NCBI GenBank assembly: GCA_029859555.1 | Contig: JAOUCV010000003.1 | Coordinates: 1 to 22,163 of the forward strand | Reading direction: 5' to 3' | Origin: Gammaproteobacteria bacterium | GTDB lineage: Bacteria > Pseudomonadota > Gammaproteobacteria > UBA9214 | DNA length: 22,163 nucleotides | Made by a program: the position numbers and the translations under genes | Part shown: positions 1 through 9,379 of the stretch, one piece after another | Numbering within the stretch: the stretch's first letter is position 1 | Layout: each line of letters begins with the position of its first letter | The notes under the pieces: generated by a model | What the model saw: the letters and a program-made list of their open reading frames with translations, nothing else | Database searches by the model: none | Told to the model about the DNA's origin: nothing

Positions 1-1
1 C

Positions 2-229
2 GGGGGCAAGGCGCAGGTGCGCGGTGTCACGGTCGGTGACTGGCAGGGTGACAACTGGTTTATCTCCAGTGGCCTGTCGGTCGGCGACAAGGTCATCACG
101 GACGGCATCGTGCGTCTCGCCAAGGGTACTCCGGTCAGGATTGTCGAGAAAGACGCGGACAAGCCAGAAAAGGCTGCGGCCGGGGCTGCTTCAGCGGCCG
201 CGGAAAAAGCCAACACCGCCAGCGACTGA
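2..229 (+). CDS. RND efflux periplasmic adaptor (membrane fusion protein), C-terminal part
   Basis: This is the last 75 residues of a protein whose start lies before the window. The reading frame is open from base 2 to a TGA at 227-229. The segment GLSVGDKVITDGIVRL, followed by a short basic and acidic stretch, matches the membrane-proximal end of AcrA/MexA-type adaptors. The tail is Ala/Glu/Lys-rich and probably disordered, as is common in this family. Such adaptors are anchored in the inner membrane and bridge the RND pump to the outer-membrane channel. The pump gene starts 17 bases downstream on the same strand and the channel gene follows, giving the usual adaptor-pump-channel order. The assignment rests as much on this context as on the fragment itself. 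The substrate cannot be inferred. Confidence 0.85.
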   Translation, partial: GGKAQVRGVTVGDWQGDNWFISSGLSVGDKVITDGIVRLAKGTPVRIVEKDADKPEKAAAGAASAAAEKANTASD

Positions 230-246
230 GCCGGGAAGCAGCGCCG

Positions 247-3200
247 ATGTTTGCACATTTCTTCATCGACCGGCCCATCTTTGCGATGGTCGTGTCGCTG
301 ATCATTGTGATTGCCGGCGGGGTGGCCATGTTCAGTCTACCCATCGCCCAGTACCCGGACATCGCGCCGGTGCAGGTGCAGGTGACCGCCACCTATCCGG
401 GCGCCGACGCCGACACGGTGGCACAGAATGTTGGTGCGCCCATCGAGCAGCAGGTCAACGGCGCGGACAACATGATCTACATGCAGTCCACCAGTTCCTC
501 GACCGGCAACTACACACTCAACGTCTACTTCGACCAGGGCACCGACCCCCAGCTGGCGCAGGTGGATGTGCAGAACCGCGTGCAGTGGGCGACACCCCAG
601 TTACCCTCGGCGGTGACCGCGCAGGGGGTCATTGTCAAGAAGACCACCGCGAGCTTCATGATGGTCATCGCCCTGTTTTCACCGGACGGACGTTACGACC
701 CGGACTACATCGCGAATTACACGAATATCAACCTGCTGGATGCCATCAAGCGCATCGACGGCGCCAACCAGGCGGCCATTCTCGGAGTGCCCGACTATGC
801 CATGCGTATCTGGCTGCGTCCGGATCGCATGGCACAGCTCGGCGTCACCGCCACCGACGTGGCCAACGCCGTGCGGCAACAGAATCAGCAGTTCGCCGTG
901 GGGCGCATTGGTCAATCGCCCACGCCGGCACCGGTGTCGCAGACCTTTCCGGTCACCACGCCCGGCCTGTTCACCGAACCGGAAGAATTCGAGAACATTA
1001 TCCTGCGAGCAGAACAGCAGGGTGCGGCGATTATGCGCATCAAGAACATCGGCCGTGCCGACCTCGGGCGCAAGGACTACTCGATTCGCTCCAAGTACCA
1101 GGGCAAAGAGGCCACCCTCATTGCGGTGTACCAGCAACCTGGCGCCAATGCCCTGAATGTCTCGGAACAGGTCAATGCCACGCTCGAGAGTCTCTCCAGA
1201 AGTTTTCCCGACGGCCTGGAGTACAAGGTAGCGCTGGATACCACCAGGTTTGTCGAGGCGTCCATCGATGAGGTGGTACATACTTTCTTCGAAGCGGTGG
1301 TGCTGGTGGTGCTGGTGGTGTTCGTATTCCTGCAGAGTCTCCGCCTCACCATCATCCCGGCGCTCGCCGTCCCGGTATCCATCCTCGGCGCCATGGTCGG
1401 CATGCTGGCGTTCGGCTTCTCGGTCAACATGCTCACCCTGTTCGGCATGATTCTCGCCATCGGTATCGTGGTGGACGATGCCATCGTGGTGATCGAGAAT
1501 ACCGAACGCAACATGGCACAGTTCGGGCTGTCACCCAAGGAGGCCGCCAAGCGCGCCATGAGTGAGGTGTCAGGCGCACTGATTGCGATCGTGCTGGTGC
1601 TTAATGCAGTGTTCATCCCGGTGGCGTTCCTGGGTGGCATGACCGGACAACTCTATAAGCAGTTCGCGGTGACCATTGCCATTTCGGTGGTGTTTTCCGG
1701 GCTGGTGGCGCTCACCCTGTCGCCGGCACTGGCGGCTATCCTGATCAAGCCCGGGCACGGCGAGAAACATGGCTTCTTCAAATGGTTCGAGAACACCCTG
1801 GAACGTGCTACCAATGGTTACGTGAGTGGCTCCCGCTGGATCATGCACCATACGCGGGTGGCATTCGCTGCGTTCGGTGCGGTGGTGGTCGCAGCGGTCT
1901 GGCTGTTCTCGGTATGGCCGGGGGCATTCGTACCCCAGGAAGACCAGGGCTACCTGTTCGTTCCCTACATGCTGCCGGATGCCGCCAGCCTGGATCGAAC
2001 CGAAGCCGTCGGGGAGCGTGCCGCCGCGTTCCTGATGAAACATCCCGCCGTTGAAAACGTCACCCAGTTCGACGGTTACAGTCTGATCGACCAGCAGATG
2101 AAGACCAATCGCGGTCTATTGTTCGTATCGCTGAAGGACTTCGAGGAACGCAACAGCGAAGAACTCTCGGCACCCGCCGTTATCCAGGCGGCGGCCCTTG
2201 ATTATGCCGACATCAAGGAGGGGCTGGTGATTCCACTCAATCCGCCGTCCATTCCGGGGCTCGGCGTCACGGCGGGTTTCGAAATGTGGGTACAGCAACG
2301 CGGCAGTGGCGACTACGGCCAGCTTGCCGGTTACGTGCAGCAGATTGTCGCAAAAGCCCATCAGGATCCGCGGCTGGCGCGCGTCAGCTCGACGGTGAGT
2401 GCTGAAAATCGCCAGTTGCTGACCGAGCTGGACCGCGAGAAGGCCGAGACCCTGGGGGTACCGGTTTCCAATGTGTATGACACGCTGCAGACCCTGTTCG
2501 GTTCACTGTATGTCAACCAGTTTCCGAAAAATGCACGCCTCTGGCAGGTGATTCTGCAGGCCGAGCCCGAGTACCGGCTGGACCCGGACGATATCGCTCA
2601 TATCTATGTGCGCAGTGATAAAGGCGGCATGGTGCCACTGTCGGCGCTGGTCAGCACCCGCTGGTCGACCGGTCCGGATCTCGTCACCCGCTTCAACAAC
2701 TTTCCCGCCGCCAAGGTCACCGGTGGTCCGGCGCCCGGTGTGAGTTCCGGTCAGGCCCTGGAAATTATGGAACAGATCGCCAACGAGGTATTGCCGGGTG
2801 ATTACGGCTTTGCCTGGTCCGGTGAGGCGCGCGAGGAAAAGATGGCGGGCGGCACTTCGGCGATTGCCTTTATCTTCGGGCTGATCTTCGTGTTCCTGAT
2901 TCTGGCTGCGCAGTACGAGAGCTGGACGCTGCCGTTCGGCGTTATCATGGCAGTGCCCTTCGCCCTGCTGGGGGCGTTGTTGGCGATTGTGCTGCGTGAC
3001 ATACCGAACGATGTGTATTTCCAGATCGGCCTGCTCACCCTGATTGCGCTGGCGGCAAAGAACGCCATTCTCATCGTAGAGTTCGCGGTAGAACTGCACC
3101 GGGACGGCAAGTCCCTGTATGACTCGGCGGTCGAGGCGGCACAGCTGCGCTTCCGGCCGATCTTGATGACCTCTTTTGCCTTCATTCTCGGCGTGGTACC

Positions 3201-3447
3201 ACTCGCGATTGCCACCGGTGCCTCGGCCAACAGCCGTCACTCCATCGGTACCGGTGTCATCGGCGGCATGCTGGCTGCCTCGGCCATCGCCATCTTTTTC
3301 GTGCCGATGTTTTTCCTGGTACTGGAAAAGCTCGGCGCCAGGGGCGGGGCGAACGAGGTCGACGCTGGCCATGATGATGAATCCGGCGACGCGGCCACGC
3401 CACCGCAGGTACCCCGGGCACCCGCGGAGAAACCCGAAAATGACTAA
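247..3447 (+). CDS. RND multidrug efflux pump, HAE1 family (AcrB/MexB-like)
   Basis: This 1066-residue inner-membrane proton antiporter has the usual AcrB length. The N-terminus (FFIDRPIFAMVVSLII) is the family's first membrane helix. Large periplasmic porter segments lie at about residues 40-335 and 560-870, with two membrane halves around 340-535 and 870-1035. The proton-relay aspartates are D410 and D411 in VVDDAIVVIENTER, and the partner lysine is K938 in AAKNAILIVEFA, matching the AcrB D407/D408/K940 arrangement. The ATG has a GGGAAG-type ribosome site a few bases upstream. The C-terminus carries a Pro/Asp/Glu-rich tail of about 30 residues. The stop overlaps the start of the outer-membrane channel gene by 8 bases, suggesting translational coupling. 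The gene is intact. Family certainty is high and the substrate is unknown. Confidence 0.97.
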   Translation: MFAHFFIDRPIFAMVVSLIIVIAGGVAMFSLPIAQYPDIAPVQVQVTATYPGADADTVAQNVGAPIEQQVNGADNMIYMQSTSSSTGNYTLNVYFDQGTDPQLAQVDVQNRVQWATPQLPSAVTAQGVIVKKTTASFMMVIALFSPDGRYDPDYIANYTNINLLDAIKRIDGANQAAILGVPDYAMRIWLRPDRMAQLGVTATDVANAVRQQNQQFAVGRIGQSPTPAPVSQTFPVTTPGLFTEPEEFENIILRAEQQGAAIMRIKNIGRADLGRKDYSIRSKYQGKEATLIAVYQQPGANALNVSEQVNATLESLSRSFPDGLEYKVALDTTRFVEASIDEVVHTFFEAVVLVVLVVFVFLQSLRLTIIPALAVPVSILGAMVGMLAFGFSVNMLTLFGMILAIGIVVDDAIVVIENTERNMAQFGLSPKEAAKRAMSEVSGALIAIVLVLNAVFIPVAFLGGMTGQLYKQFAVTIAISVVFSGLVALTLSPALAAILIKPGHGEKHGFFKWFENTLERATNGYVSGSRWIMHHTRVAFAAFGAVVVAAVWLFSVWPGAFVPQEDQGYLFVPYMLPDAASLDRTEAVGERAAAFLMKHPAVENVTQFDGYSLIDQQMKTNRGLLFVSLKDFEERNSEELSAPAVIQAAALDYADIKEGLVIPLNPPSIPGLGVTAGFEMWVQQRGSGDYGQLAGYVQQIVAKAHQDPRLARVSSTVSAENRQLLTELDREKAETLGVPVSNVYDTLQTLFGSLYVNQFPKNARLWQVILQAEPEYRLDPDDIAHIYVRSDKGGMVPLSALVSTRWSTGPDLVTRFNNFPAAKVTGGPAPGVSSGQALEIMEQIANEVLPGDYGFAWSGEAREEKMAGGTSAIAFIFGLIFVFLILAAQYESWTLPFGVIMAVPFALLGALLAIVLRDIPNDVYFQIGLLTLIALAAKNAILIVEFAVELHRDGKSLYDSAVEAAQLRFRPILMTSFAFILGVVPLAIATGASANSRHSIGTGVIGGMLAASAIAIFFVPMFFLVLEKLGARGGANEVDAGHDDESGDAATPPQVPRAPAEKPEND

Positions 3448-4879
3448 GCTGCTGCGCAGCCAGGTGTTGTCGCTGTTGCTGCTTTCCCTGGTCGGTTGCA
3501 CACAGGGCCCTGACTACGTGCGCCCGGCGGTCGAGAGTCCGGTGGACTGGCGTGTTGACTACGCGGCAGCCGCCGATGCAGCCAATACCCGCTGGTGGGA
3601 ACAATTCGACGACCCGGTACTCAACCAGCTGATTGACACCGCCCTGCGGGAAAACAAGGACGTGCGCATCGCCGCCGCACGCGTCGAGGAATTCGCGGCA
3701 CGCCTGGATGTCTCACGCTCCGGCTTCTATCCGCAGATCGGCTATAACGGCCAGGCCAGTCGCAACCAGGCCTCGCGCGAAAACTTTGGCGGCATCCCCT
3801 CGGGAAGCGACCGTATCTACAACAATTACGGTGCCACTCTGAATGCCGGCTGGGAGATCGACCTGTGGGGCCGGGTTCGCCGCGCCACCGAGGCCAGCCG
3901 CGCCGAACTGCTGGCACAGGAAGAAAACCGGCGCACGGTGATCCTCAGCCTGGTATCCGCTGTCGCCAACACCTATGTCTTGCTGCGACAGTTCGATCGC
4001 CAGCTTGAAGTCTCGCAGGAAACACTGGACACGCGCGCCGAAGCCCTGCGCCTGTTTGAACTGAAGTTCAAGGGCGGGGTCATATCCGAACTGGAACTGG
4101 CGCAGGTGAAAGTCGAATACGAGCAGGCGGCTGCGGCCATCCCGCCAATAGAACAACAAATCGCACTCACCGAGAACGCCTTGTCGGTGCTGCTTGGCCA
4201 TAATCCAGCTGGCATCCCGCGCGGCAAGAGCATCGATGCGCTGGTGCTGCCGGCGGTGCCCGCGGGTGCGCCCTCTTCACTGCTGGCAAACCGTCCGGAT
4301 ATCCACGCCGCCGAGCAGAACCTGGTGGCCGCCAATGCGCGCATCGGCGTAGCGCGGTCACAGTATTTCCCCACTATCTCGCTGACCGGCCTGTTTGGCT
4401 ATGTCAGCGAGGAACTCGACAACCTGCTGCAGAGCTCCGCCAGGGTGTGGAGCATCGGCGGTAACGCACTGGGGCCGATCTTTACCGGCGGCGCCATCAG
4501 CGGACAGGTGCGCGCCAGTGAAGCCGTGCAGCGTCAGGCCCTGACAGCTTACTTGCAAACCGTGCAGGCGGCTTTTCGGGACGTCGACGATGCGCTCATC
4601 AGTGTCCAGAAGTCGCGCCAGCGGCTGGTTGCCGAAGGACGCCGCGTGCAGGCCCTTGATGACTATGCGCGCCTGGCGAAACTGCGCTATGACGAGGGCT
4701 ATGCCTCTTACATCGAGGTGCTCGATGCGCAGCGCTCCCTGTTTACTGCCGAACTGCAGTACGTCAGTGTACGTGGCGATGTCTATACCTCCCTGGTCAA
4801 CACCTACAAGGCCATGGGCGGCGGCTGGGTCATGCAGGCGCAGGCGACCGCCAACGAGACCGATTTCCCGAAAAAATGA
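3440..4879 (+). CDS. Outer-membrane efflux lipoprotein, NodT/OprM family
   Basis: This 479-residue TolC-type channel completes the tripartite pump. The frame is open from further upstream, but the ATG at 3440 is chosen because it begins a lipoprotein signal peptide: a hydrophobic run followed by the lipobox LVGC, with lipidated Cys20. It is also the usual overlap position with the pump gene. After the signal comes the family hallmark WWEQFDDPVLNQLI, then two repeats of long helical barrel segments and short beta strands. LLANRPDIHAAEQNLVAANA is the conserved junction of the second repeat. Length is normal for NodT/OprM proteins. The gene ends 88 bases before the convergent lactate permease gene. 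A shared hairpin between the two may help end transcription. Confidence 0.95.
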   Translation: MTKLLRSQVLSLLLLSLVGCTQGPDYVRPAVESPVDWRVDYAAAADAANTRWWEQFDDPVLNQLIDTALRENKDVRIAAARVEEFAARLDVSRSGFYPQIGYNGQASRNQASRENFGGIPSGSDRIYNNYGATLNAGWEIDLWGRVRRATEASRAELLAQEENRRTVILSLVSAVANTYVLLRQFDRQLEVSQETLDTRAEALRLFELKFKGGVISELELAQVKVEYEQAAAAIPPIEQQIALTENALSVLLGHNPAGIPRGKSIDALVLPAVPAGAPSSLLANRPDIHAAEQNLVAANARIGVARSQYFPTISLTGLFGYVSEELDNLLQSSARVWSIGGNALGPIFTGGAISGQVRASEAVQRQALTAYLQTVQAAFRDVDDALISVQKSRQRLVAEGRRVQALDDYARLAKLRYDEGYASYIEVLDAQRSLFTAELQYVSVRGDVYTSLVNTYKAMGGGWVMQAQATANETDFPKK

Positions 4880-4930
4880 TGGTTGTGTTTCAGCCTGGTA
4901 ACGTTAGACAAACAGTTGCCGGACGGACAA

Positions 4931-4962
4931 GGAGCCCCTGAGCGACAGCAGGCGTCGCTCTC
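4931..4962. terminator. Hairpin between convergent genes, possible terminator
   Basis: A perfect 7-bp inverted repeat (GAGCGAC at 4940-4946, GTCGCTC at 4954-4960) with a 7-base loop lies between the 3' ends of the efflux channel gene and the lactate permease gene. Neither strand shows a clear U-tract after the stem, so intrinsic termination is uncertain. Confidence 0.35.
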
Positions 4963-4967
4963 CACCT

Positions 4968-6587
4968 TCAGGCCTGGTAGACAACAAGCGCCAGCAGACC
5001 GGCACCTGTGGCATAAAGCAACATGGGTCCCAGCGTAAAGCGAATAATTTGACCTTCTTTGCCCACCAAACCAACAACCGATGCCGCCGCGACAACATTG
5101 ACCACGCAAATCATATTGCCTGCGTTGGCGCCAATAATCTGCAATGCCAGCATCACTTGTGAATCCAGCCCCAGGTTATTGGCGGTAGTCAACTGCAGGT
5201 CGGCAAACATCATATTTGAAAACGTCGCACTGCCCGCAATAAACGAACCCAGGGCGCCCAACATTGGCGCAAATACAGGCCAGGCCCCGGCAAAGGTTTC
5301 CGCCGCCAGGCTCCCGAGCGCAAGCGGCATGCTGCTTAGGTCTGCCGAATTTACCCCTGAGTTCAGGAAGATACGCACCATCGGCACGGAAGCCGCCAAC
5401 GCAATTACGGTGGGTCCGAGCGACACTGCAGACTCACGCCATGCATTCGCCACTTGTGCCGCACTCTTCTTGTGAAAGAACGCCGTAAGGACAACAACCA
5501 AAACAAATACCGTTCCGGGTAAATACAAGGTATGTGCCGTTACGCTGACATCGGATGACAAAATATTGCGCCACGTCACCGCGGTTTCAAGCAGCCACGC
5601 TTTCAGCGGCAGTGCATCCAGGCGGCTAACAATAAGGAACACCACCACCAGCAGATACGGCAGCCACGCCATGCTCAACGACAGTGGTTTATCAGGCTTG
5701 TCATCGACAATTGCCTCTGCAGCACCAGCATCACCGTGATCCGGGTCCGAGGCAAAACCCCAGATTTGTTTCGGCATTAAAATGCCGGATTTTGTGGCGC
5801 CGATACATATCAGCAGCCCTGCCAGTGCACCCAGTATGGATGGAAACTCCGGTCCCAGAAACTTCGCAACGGCAAGCGCCGGTAGCGTGAATGAAAACCC
5901 GCCAAGCAAGGCAAACCGCCATACCTGTAAACCTTCGCGTACCGATTTATTGGGGCCAAAAAACCGGGTGAGGATCACCACCATTAGCAGCGGAATGAAA
6001 GAAGCAACAGCCACATCGAACATCACCGCCTGTACGGCTATGGCAGCCAGTTCATCGCTGCCAATACCTTCCAGCCCCTGACCAATGCCTACCAATACCG
6101 GTAGCCCTACCGCCCCGGAAGACACCGCAGCACTGTCGCCAATTAACGCTAACACTACCGCCGCCAGCGGCGGAAAGCCAAGAACAACAAGTAGCGGTGC
6201 AACAATTGCCGCCGGCGTTCCAAAGCCGGCAGCTCCCTCTAAAAAAGACACAAACAACCAGCCAATGATGACTGTCTGGATGCGGCGGTCGGGGCTGATT
6301 TGAAAAAAACCCTCTCGTATCACGGTAATCGCACCACTGTGTTTCAGGGTGTTCAACAGCAGGATGGCGCCAAAGACAATCCACAGTATGGTCAGTGCAA
6401 TTACCCAACCCTGTAGTACCGATGCTGCGATTTGCAAAAATGACAAGTGCCAAACGAAATAGGCGCTGGCCGCGGTCGCCAGCAGGCTCGCCGGCATGGC
6501 CTTGGTTGCAGGTAACCGCATCAGGACAAGCAGCACAAAAACGGCGAGAATCGGCATGGCTGCCGTTAGAAACTGAAGCGAAGTCAT
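4968..6587 (-). CDS. lldP: L-lactate permease family transporter (LldP/LctP type)
   Basis: This 539-residue, very hydrophobic protein has more than ten predicted membrane segments and is close to the usual LldP length of about 550. The segment [20 protein letters not shown] followed by [15 protein letters not shown] is characteristic of lactate/glycolate permeases. A late block [13 protein letters not shown] is also conserved in the family. The frame stays open another 126 bases upstream, but the ATG at 6587 begins a normal family N-terminus ([19 protein letters not shown]). The extra upstream residues, with a TTG start, do not resemble a transporter. The ribosome site is weak. The gene stands alone, with no lactate dehydrogenase or lutABC genes in view, so lactate, glycolate or a similar monocarboxylate are all possible substrates. 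It would give carbon uptake to a probable mixotroph. Confidence 0.9.
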   Translation of the reverse strand: MTSLQFLTAAMPILAVFVLLVLMRLPATKAMPASLLATAASAYFVWHLSFLQIAASVLQGWVIALTILWIVFGAILLLNTLKHSGAITVIREGFFQISPDRRIQTVIIGWLFVSFLEGAAGFGTPAAIVAPLLVVLGFPPLAAVVLALIGDSAAVSSGAVGLPVLVGIGQGLEGIGSDELAAIAVQAVMFDVAVASFIPLLMVVILTRFFGPNKSVREGLQVWRFALLGGFSFTLPALAVAKFLGPEFPSILGALAGLLICIGATKSGILMPKQIWGFASDPDHGDAGAAEAIVDDKPDKPLSLSMAWLPYLLVVVFLIVSRLDALPLKAWLLETAVTWRNILSSDVSVTAHTLYLPGTVFVLVVVLTAFFHKKSAAQVANAWRESAVSLGPTVIALAASVPMVRIFLNSGVNSADLSSMPLALGSLAAETFAGAWPVFAPMLGALGSFIAGSATFSNMMFADLQLTTANNLGLDSQVMLALQIIGANAGNMICVVNVVAAASVVGLVGKEGQIIRFTLGPMLLYATGAGLLALVVYQA

Positions 6588-6863
6588 AGGGGCTCGTGCC
6601 GGGGTATATTCTTGATTATGTCCCCATATGCACGGAAAGAAACATGCACATGAGCCGCGATTGGCCAGGCAGTAATATAACGCAGGCGCGATTATTATGC
6701 CTGGATACAGCAAGGCCCCTGTGCCAGGTTAAATAAAAATATCCCGGACACCCGGCAGCAGCAGGCAGAAGCATCAAACGGGCCGGTGTCGCCCGGCTTG
6801 ATCTGGATGTGGACTGGGGCGGTTGTTTTATGCGCGGCATAAACCGGTGTTTATTCTGCAGTG

Positions 6864-7388
6864 TCAGGCAGGTTTTACCTTTAAACGGTTGTTGGTGTCT
6901 CTGTTCTTGCGAATATGTTCATTACCGTTAAATTCCCGGGCAGATTTCGTCATCCTGTCGTAGAGAACAACATTCACGGTTGCCGACAGGTTCATACAGC
7001 CATTGGTCGGTACATAGACAACGGCATTCGCCTTGTCCAGAACCTGCTGGCTGATGCCGCCGTCTTCTGGTCCGAAAATATAGAAAGCATTTTCCGGGTG
7101 CTGGTATTCAGGCAGGGGCGTGGCGTTTTCCGCAAACTCGACACACACTATTTTCATATTCCCGGGGGCGGCTTCTATGAGACATGTAACGCCGGATAGC
7201 GGGATGTCTTCACTTATCTTGCGGCTCATGTCGGGCGCAGCCGGGTTGCGCTGCAGCGCCAGCGGATAACGCTTGCCGGTATAAAAAACACGGTCGGCTT
7301 TAAAGTTACCCGCGCAACGCATAACCGCGCCTACATTATCCGGACTCTTCGGATTAATTAATCCAATGCAGACTTTTTCTTCTTGCAT
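6864..7388 (-). CDS. RNA methyltransferase, SpoU/TrmH (SPOUT) family
   Basis: This 174-residue protein is a single SPOUT domain with a trefoil-knot SAM site. The three SpoU motifs are visible: an N-terminal block with NPKSPDNVGAVMRCAG, then FGPEDGGIS, then NGCMNLSATVNVVLYDR near the C-terminus, which is followed by a basic tail (EHIRKNRDTNNRLKVKPA). Such proteins 2'-O-methylate ribose in tRNA or rRNA. The target of this one cannot be told from sequence. It is short because it lacks the N-terminal substrate-binding extension of RlmB-type enzymes. It lies 14 bases downstream of the yjbQ-like gene and is likely cotranscribed with it. Confidence 0.88.
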   Translation of the reverse strand: MQEEKVCIGLINPKSPDNVGAVMRCAGNFKADRVFYTGKRYPLALQRNPAAPDMSRKISEDIPLSGVTCLIEAAPGNMKIVCVEFAENATPLPEYQHPENAFYIFGPEDGGISQQVLDKANAVVYVPTNGCMNLSATVNVVLYDRMTKSAREFNGNEHIRKNRDTNNRLKVKPA

Positions 7389-7402
7389 GCGGTGTTTCCG
7401 GG

Positions 7403-7819
7403 TTATTCGCCGGACACGGTGATCGCCAGGTTACGCCGGTGTGCGGCGCTACGATGTTCCCACAGGTAGATGCCTTGCCATATACCGAGGGCACACTGTC
7501 CGTCAGTTACCGGCAGGGTCAGGTCATGTCCGGAGAGTATAGTCCTGATGTGGGCCGACATGTCATCAGGGCCTTCATCGGTATGATCAAACAGCGGATC
7601 ACCGTCAGTGACCAGCCGTGTCATGAAGCGATCCAGGTCACTGCGAACGTCTGGATCGGCGTTTTCACAGAGTATCAGCGAGGCACTGGTGTGCTGCAGG
7701 AACACATGGCACAGGCCGGTTGTTACCCCGGACAGGCGTACCTGCTCGCATATGGCAGCGGTAATGACCAGGGTGCCGCGCCCGCGTGTTTCGAAAGACA
7801 GTTTTTCCTGGAAGATCAT
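7403..7819 (-). CDS. yjbQ: YjbQ family protein (UPF0047)
   Basis: This 138-residue protein has the full length of the YjbQ family. Conserved blocks visible are FLQHTSASLILCENADPDV, the acidic and His-rich FDHTDEGPDDMSAHI, and the C-terminal GIWQGIYLWEHR. Family members are small trimeric proteins with a conserved His/Asp/Glu cluster. YjbQ has been reported to have a weak, secondary thiamine-phosphate synthase activity, but its physiological role is unsettled. The ATG is preceded by a GGGCGG-like ribosome site. It is the first gene of a two-gene minus-strand unit with the RNA methyltransferase. Confidence 0.93.
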   Translation of the reverse strand: MIFQEKLSFETRGRGTLVITAAICEQVRLSGVTTGLCHVFLQHTSASLILCENADPDVRSDLDRFMTRLVTDGDPLFDHTDEGPDDMSAHIRTILSGHDLTLPVTDGQCALGIWQGIYLWEHRSAAHRRNLAITVSGE

Positions 7820-8075
7820 AATGCCGCCCTTGTTATTTCGTCTTGACCGGACAGCTCGCTGTTGCCGGTTGTGTGGACTGATAATAATCGCTAAATGCAG
7901 GCAGGCGACAATTATTTTTTCGCGATACAGATATTCAGGCCTGTTGCGGTGAATAATGCCGGGAGTGTTCCATTTTTGTTTGCGCGCAGTATTATTCCCG
8001 TGCCCGGGTTACAATTATGCGCAAGGATCTTTTTGATTGTATGCAGGATGTTTTTTCAACAGGGACGGATATTTT

Positions 8076-8579
8076 ATGAAAAGAATTATTCAACTGGCCT
8101 TTCTGGTGCTGTTGCTGCCGGCGCTGTGCCAGGGTGAAGAAAATACGCAGCCCCGGGTCGGGGAGACACACTCTGTTATTGCTTCTCTGTCGGCTGAATT
8201 GCAGCAGCTGTTTTCCAGGGAAATGCTCGAGCTGCAGAAGGCAATGATGGCGATAGTGCCGCTGTATGTAGCAGGCAAGCTGGATGACATCGCAATAATT
8301 GCCGCACAGATGGAAAGTAGCTACGTACTAAAGCAAGCACTGAGCGAGTCGCAAATGCACGAGCTGCATGCAAAGCTCCCTGATGCTTTTATAGAACAGG
8401 ACCAGCAATTTCACTACCTGGCGGGCATGCTTGGGCATGTTGCCAGCCGCGGCAAGACTGAACTGGTGAGCTTCTATATCTCGAAGCTGGGTGAAAGCTG
8501 TGTTGCCTGCCACACTGCCTATGCGACAAACCGGTTTCCTGATTTGTCCAGCAAAAGACAGGCTGGGCACAGTCATTAG
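8076..8579 (+). CDS. Periplasmic cytochrome c'-like (class II) monoheme protein
   Basis: This 167-residue secreted protein begins with a clear signal peptide (basic KR, then LAFLVLLLPALC). The mature part is mainly helical and contains one heme-binding motif, CVACH (C142, C145, H146), near its C-terminus. A helical body with one C-terminal CxxCH is the layout of cytochrome c'/c556 proteins. The ATG at 8076 is preferred over the in-frame start at 8037 because it begins the signal peptide and has a GGGACGG-like site upstream. It converges on soxA with 29 bases between stops. An electron-transfer or ligand-binding role in the periplasm fits, but the partner is not shown by sequence. Confidence 0.75.
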   Translation: MKRIIQLAFLVLLLPALCQGEENTQPRVGETHSVIASLSAELQQLFSREMLELQKAMMAIVPLYVAGKLDDIAIIAAQMESSYVLKQALSESQMHELHAKLPDAFIEQDQQFHYLAGMLGHVASRGKTELVSFYISKLGESCVACHTAYATNRFPDLSSKRQAGHSH

Positions 8580-8608
8580 CCCTGCAGGCTATCCGGTAGC
8601 GTTATTGT

Positions 8609-9379
8609 TTAATACCGGACTGCCGGCGTTTCTATTTTCAGGCCGTTTGAACGGGACATGATGTAAAGCCCCATCAGATTAATCTCTTCGGAACCGGCTT
8701 CGAACGGTTCCGCGCGCATCAGCGAGAGGCACTGCTGGATACGCTGGTGCAGGTTGGTCATCTCCCCGATGTCGAGCCGGTAGGCAGGGAAGCCGTTGCT
8801 CATTCCCTGGCTGATGGTCTGCCCGCGAATCCTTTGCCCCGGATAGAAATCATGGCAATGCTGGCAGGACATGTCGATCAGGCCATAGCGCAGCCGGTAG
8901 AGTTGCTCACCTTTTTCCAGTAGCGGCGCCATCGGGCCGTCTGTCTGTACGTTGATCACTTCGCCGGCTGCACGGTTGCGCACAAATGTTTCCAGTGCGA
9001 TCAGGTCGGGATGATCGATCGGCAGGGAGCCGTCGCCATGATTTTCGCGACAGCTGTTGATCTGTTTCTGCAGCGTCACAAGGCCGTTGCCGTTATGAAC
9101 GGGGTAGCGCGCAATACCTGTCACATCCAGGTCTTCACCTTCGCTACCGTGGCATGCGGCGCATGATTTCTCCCTGCCTGCCGGTGTCACGTTAAAGAGT
9201 TGCCGGCCCTGCTCAAGGGCAAGCATGCCGGGGTTCTCAAAGTCATCGTCCTGCATGTCGCGCGTGGACTGCTTGATATATTCATAGCCGGAACGTGGTT
9301 CGGCAGCCGTTGTGGCAGTTGCCAGCAATGCGAGTAGCAGGGTGGGTAACAACAGCAGGCGTTTATCGGGCAGCATCAT
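8609..9379 (-). CDS. soxA: SoxA, diheme cytochrome c of the SoxXA complex
   Basis: SoxA with SoxX forms the periplasmic c-type cytochrome that couples thiosulfate oxidatively to the carrier SoxYZ. The 256-residue protein has a signal peptide (about residues 1-26). Two heme motifs are visible, CAACH (C73, C76, H77) and CQHCH (C172, C175, H176). Family-specific blocks are RLRYGLIDMSCQHCHD, GFPAYRL and QCLSLMRAEPFEAGS. C217 in the last block corresponds to the active-site Cys ligand of the catalytic heme, and C110 is placed to ligate the first heme, so this is the diheme form. The ATG overlaps the soxX stop by 4 bases (ATGA). soxYZ, soxB and soxCD are not in this window. Confidence 0.95.
   Translation of the reverse strand: MMLPDKRLLLLPTLLLALLATATTAAEPRSGYEYIKQSTRDMQDDDFENPGMLALEQGRQLFNVTPAGREKSCAACHGSEGEDLDVTGIARYPVHNGNGLVTLQKQINSCRENHGDGSLPIDHPDLIALETFVRNRAAGEVINVQTDGPMAPLLEKGEQLYRLRYGLIDMSCQHCHDFYPGQRIRGQTISQGMSNGFPAYRLDIGEMTNLHQRIQQCLSLMRAEPFEAGSEEINLMGLYIMSRSNGLKIETPAVRY

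Noticed and set aside
24..1271. A 415-codon plus-strand frame overlapping the efflux pump gene
   Set aside because: Its product is Arg/His/Gly-rich with no domain, and it lies entirely under the adaptor end and the well-supported pump frame. It is a shadow of GC-rich coding sequence.
1297..1330. Short GTGGTGCTG tandem repeat
   Set aside because: It encodes a Val/Leu membrane helix of the pump (VVLVVLVVF) and reflects codon preference, not a repeat element.
2503..3501. A 332-codon minus-strand frame under the pump gene
   Set aside because: The product has no recognisable family and is antisense to a strongly conserved RND segment.
6827..6843. Perfect 7-bp inverted repeat TTTATGC-GCG-GCATAAA downstream of the RNA methyltransferase gene
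   Set aside because: It could be a weak terminator for that gene, but no T-run follows on the minus strand, so it was not called.
8592..8619. 7-bp inverted repeat TCCGGTA/TACCGGA between the cytochrome gene and soxA
   Set aside because: The loop is 14 bases and no T-run follows on either strand. It overlaps the soxA stop codon. Insufficient for a terminator call.
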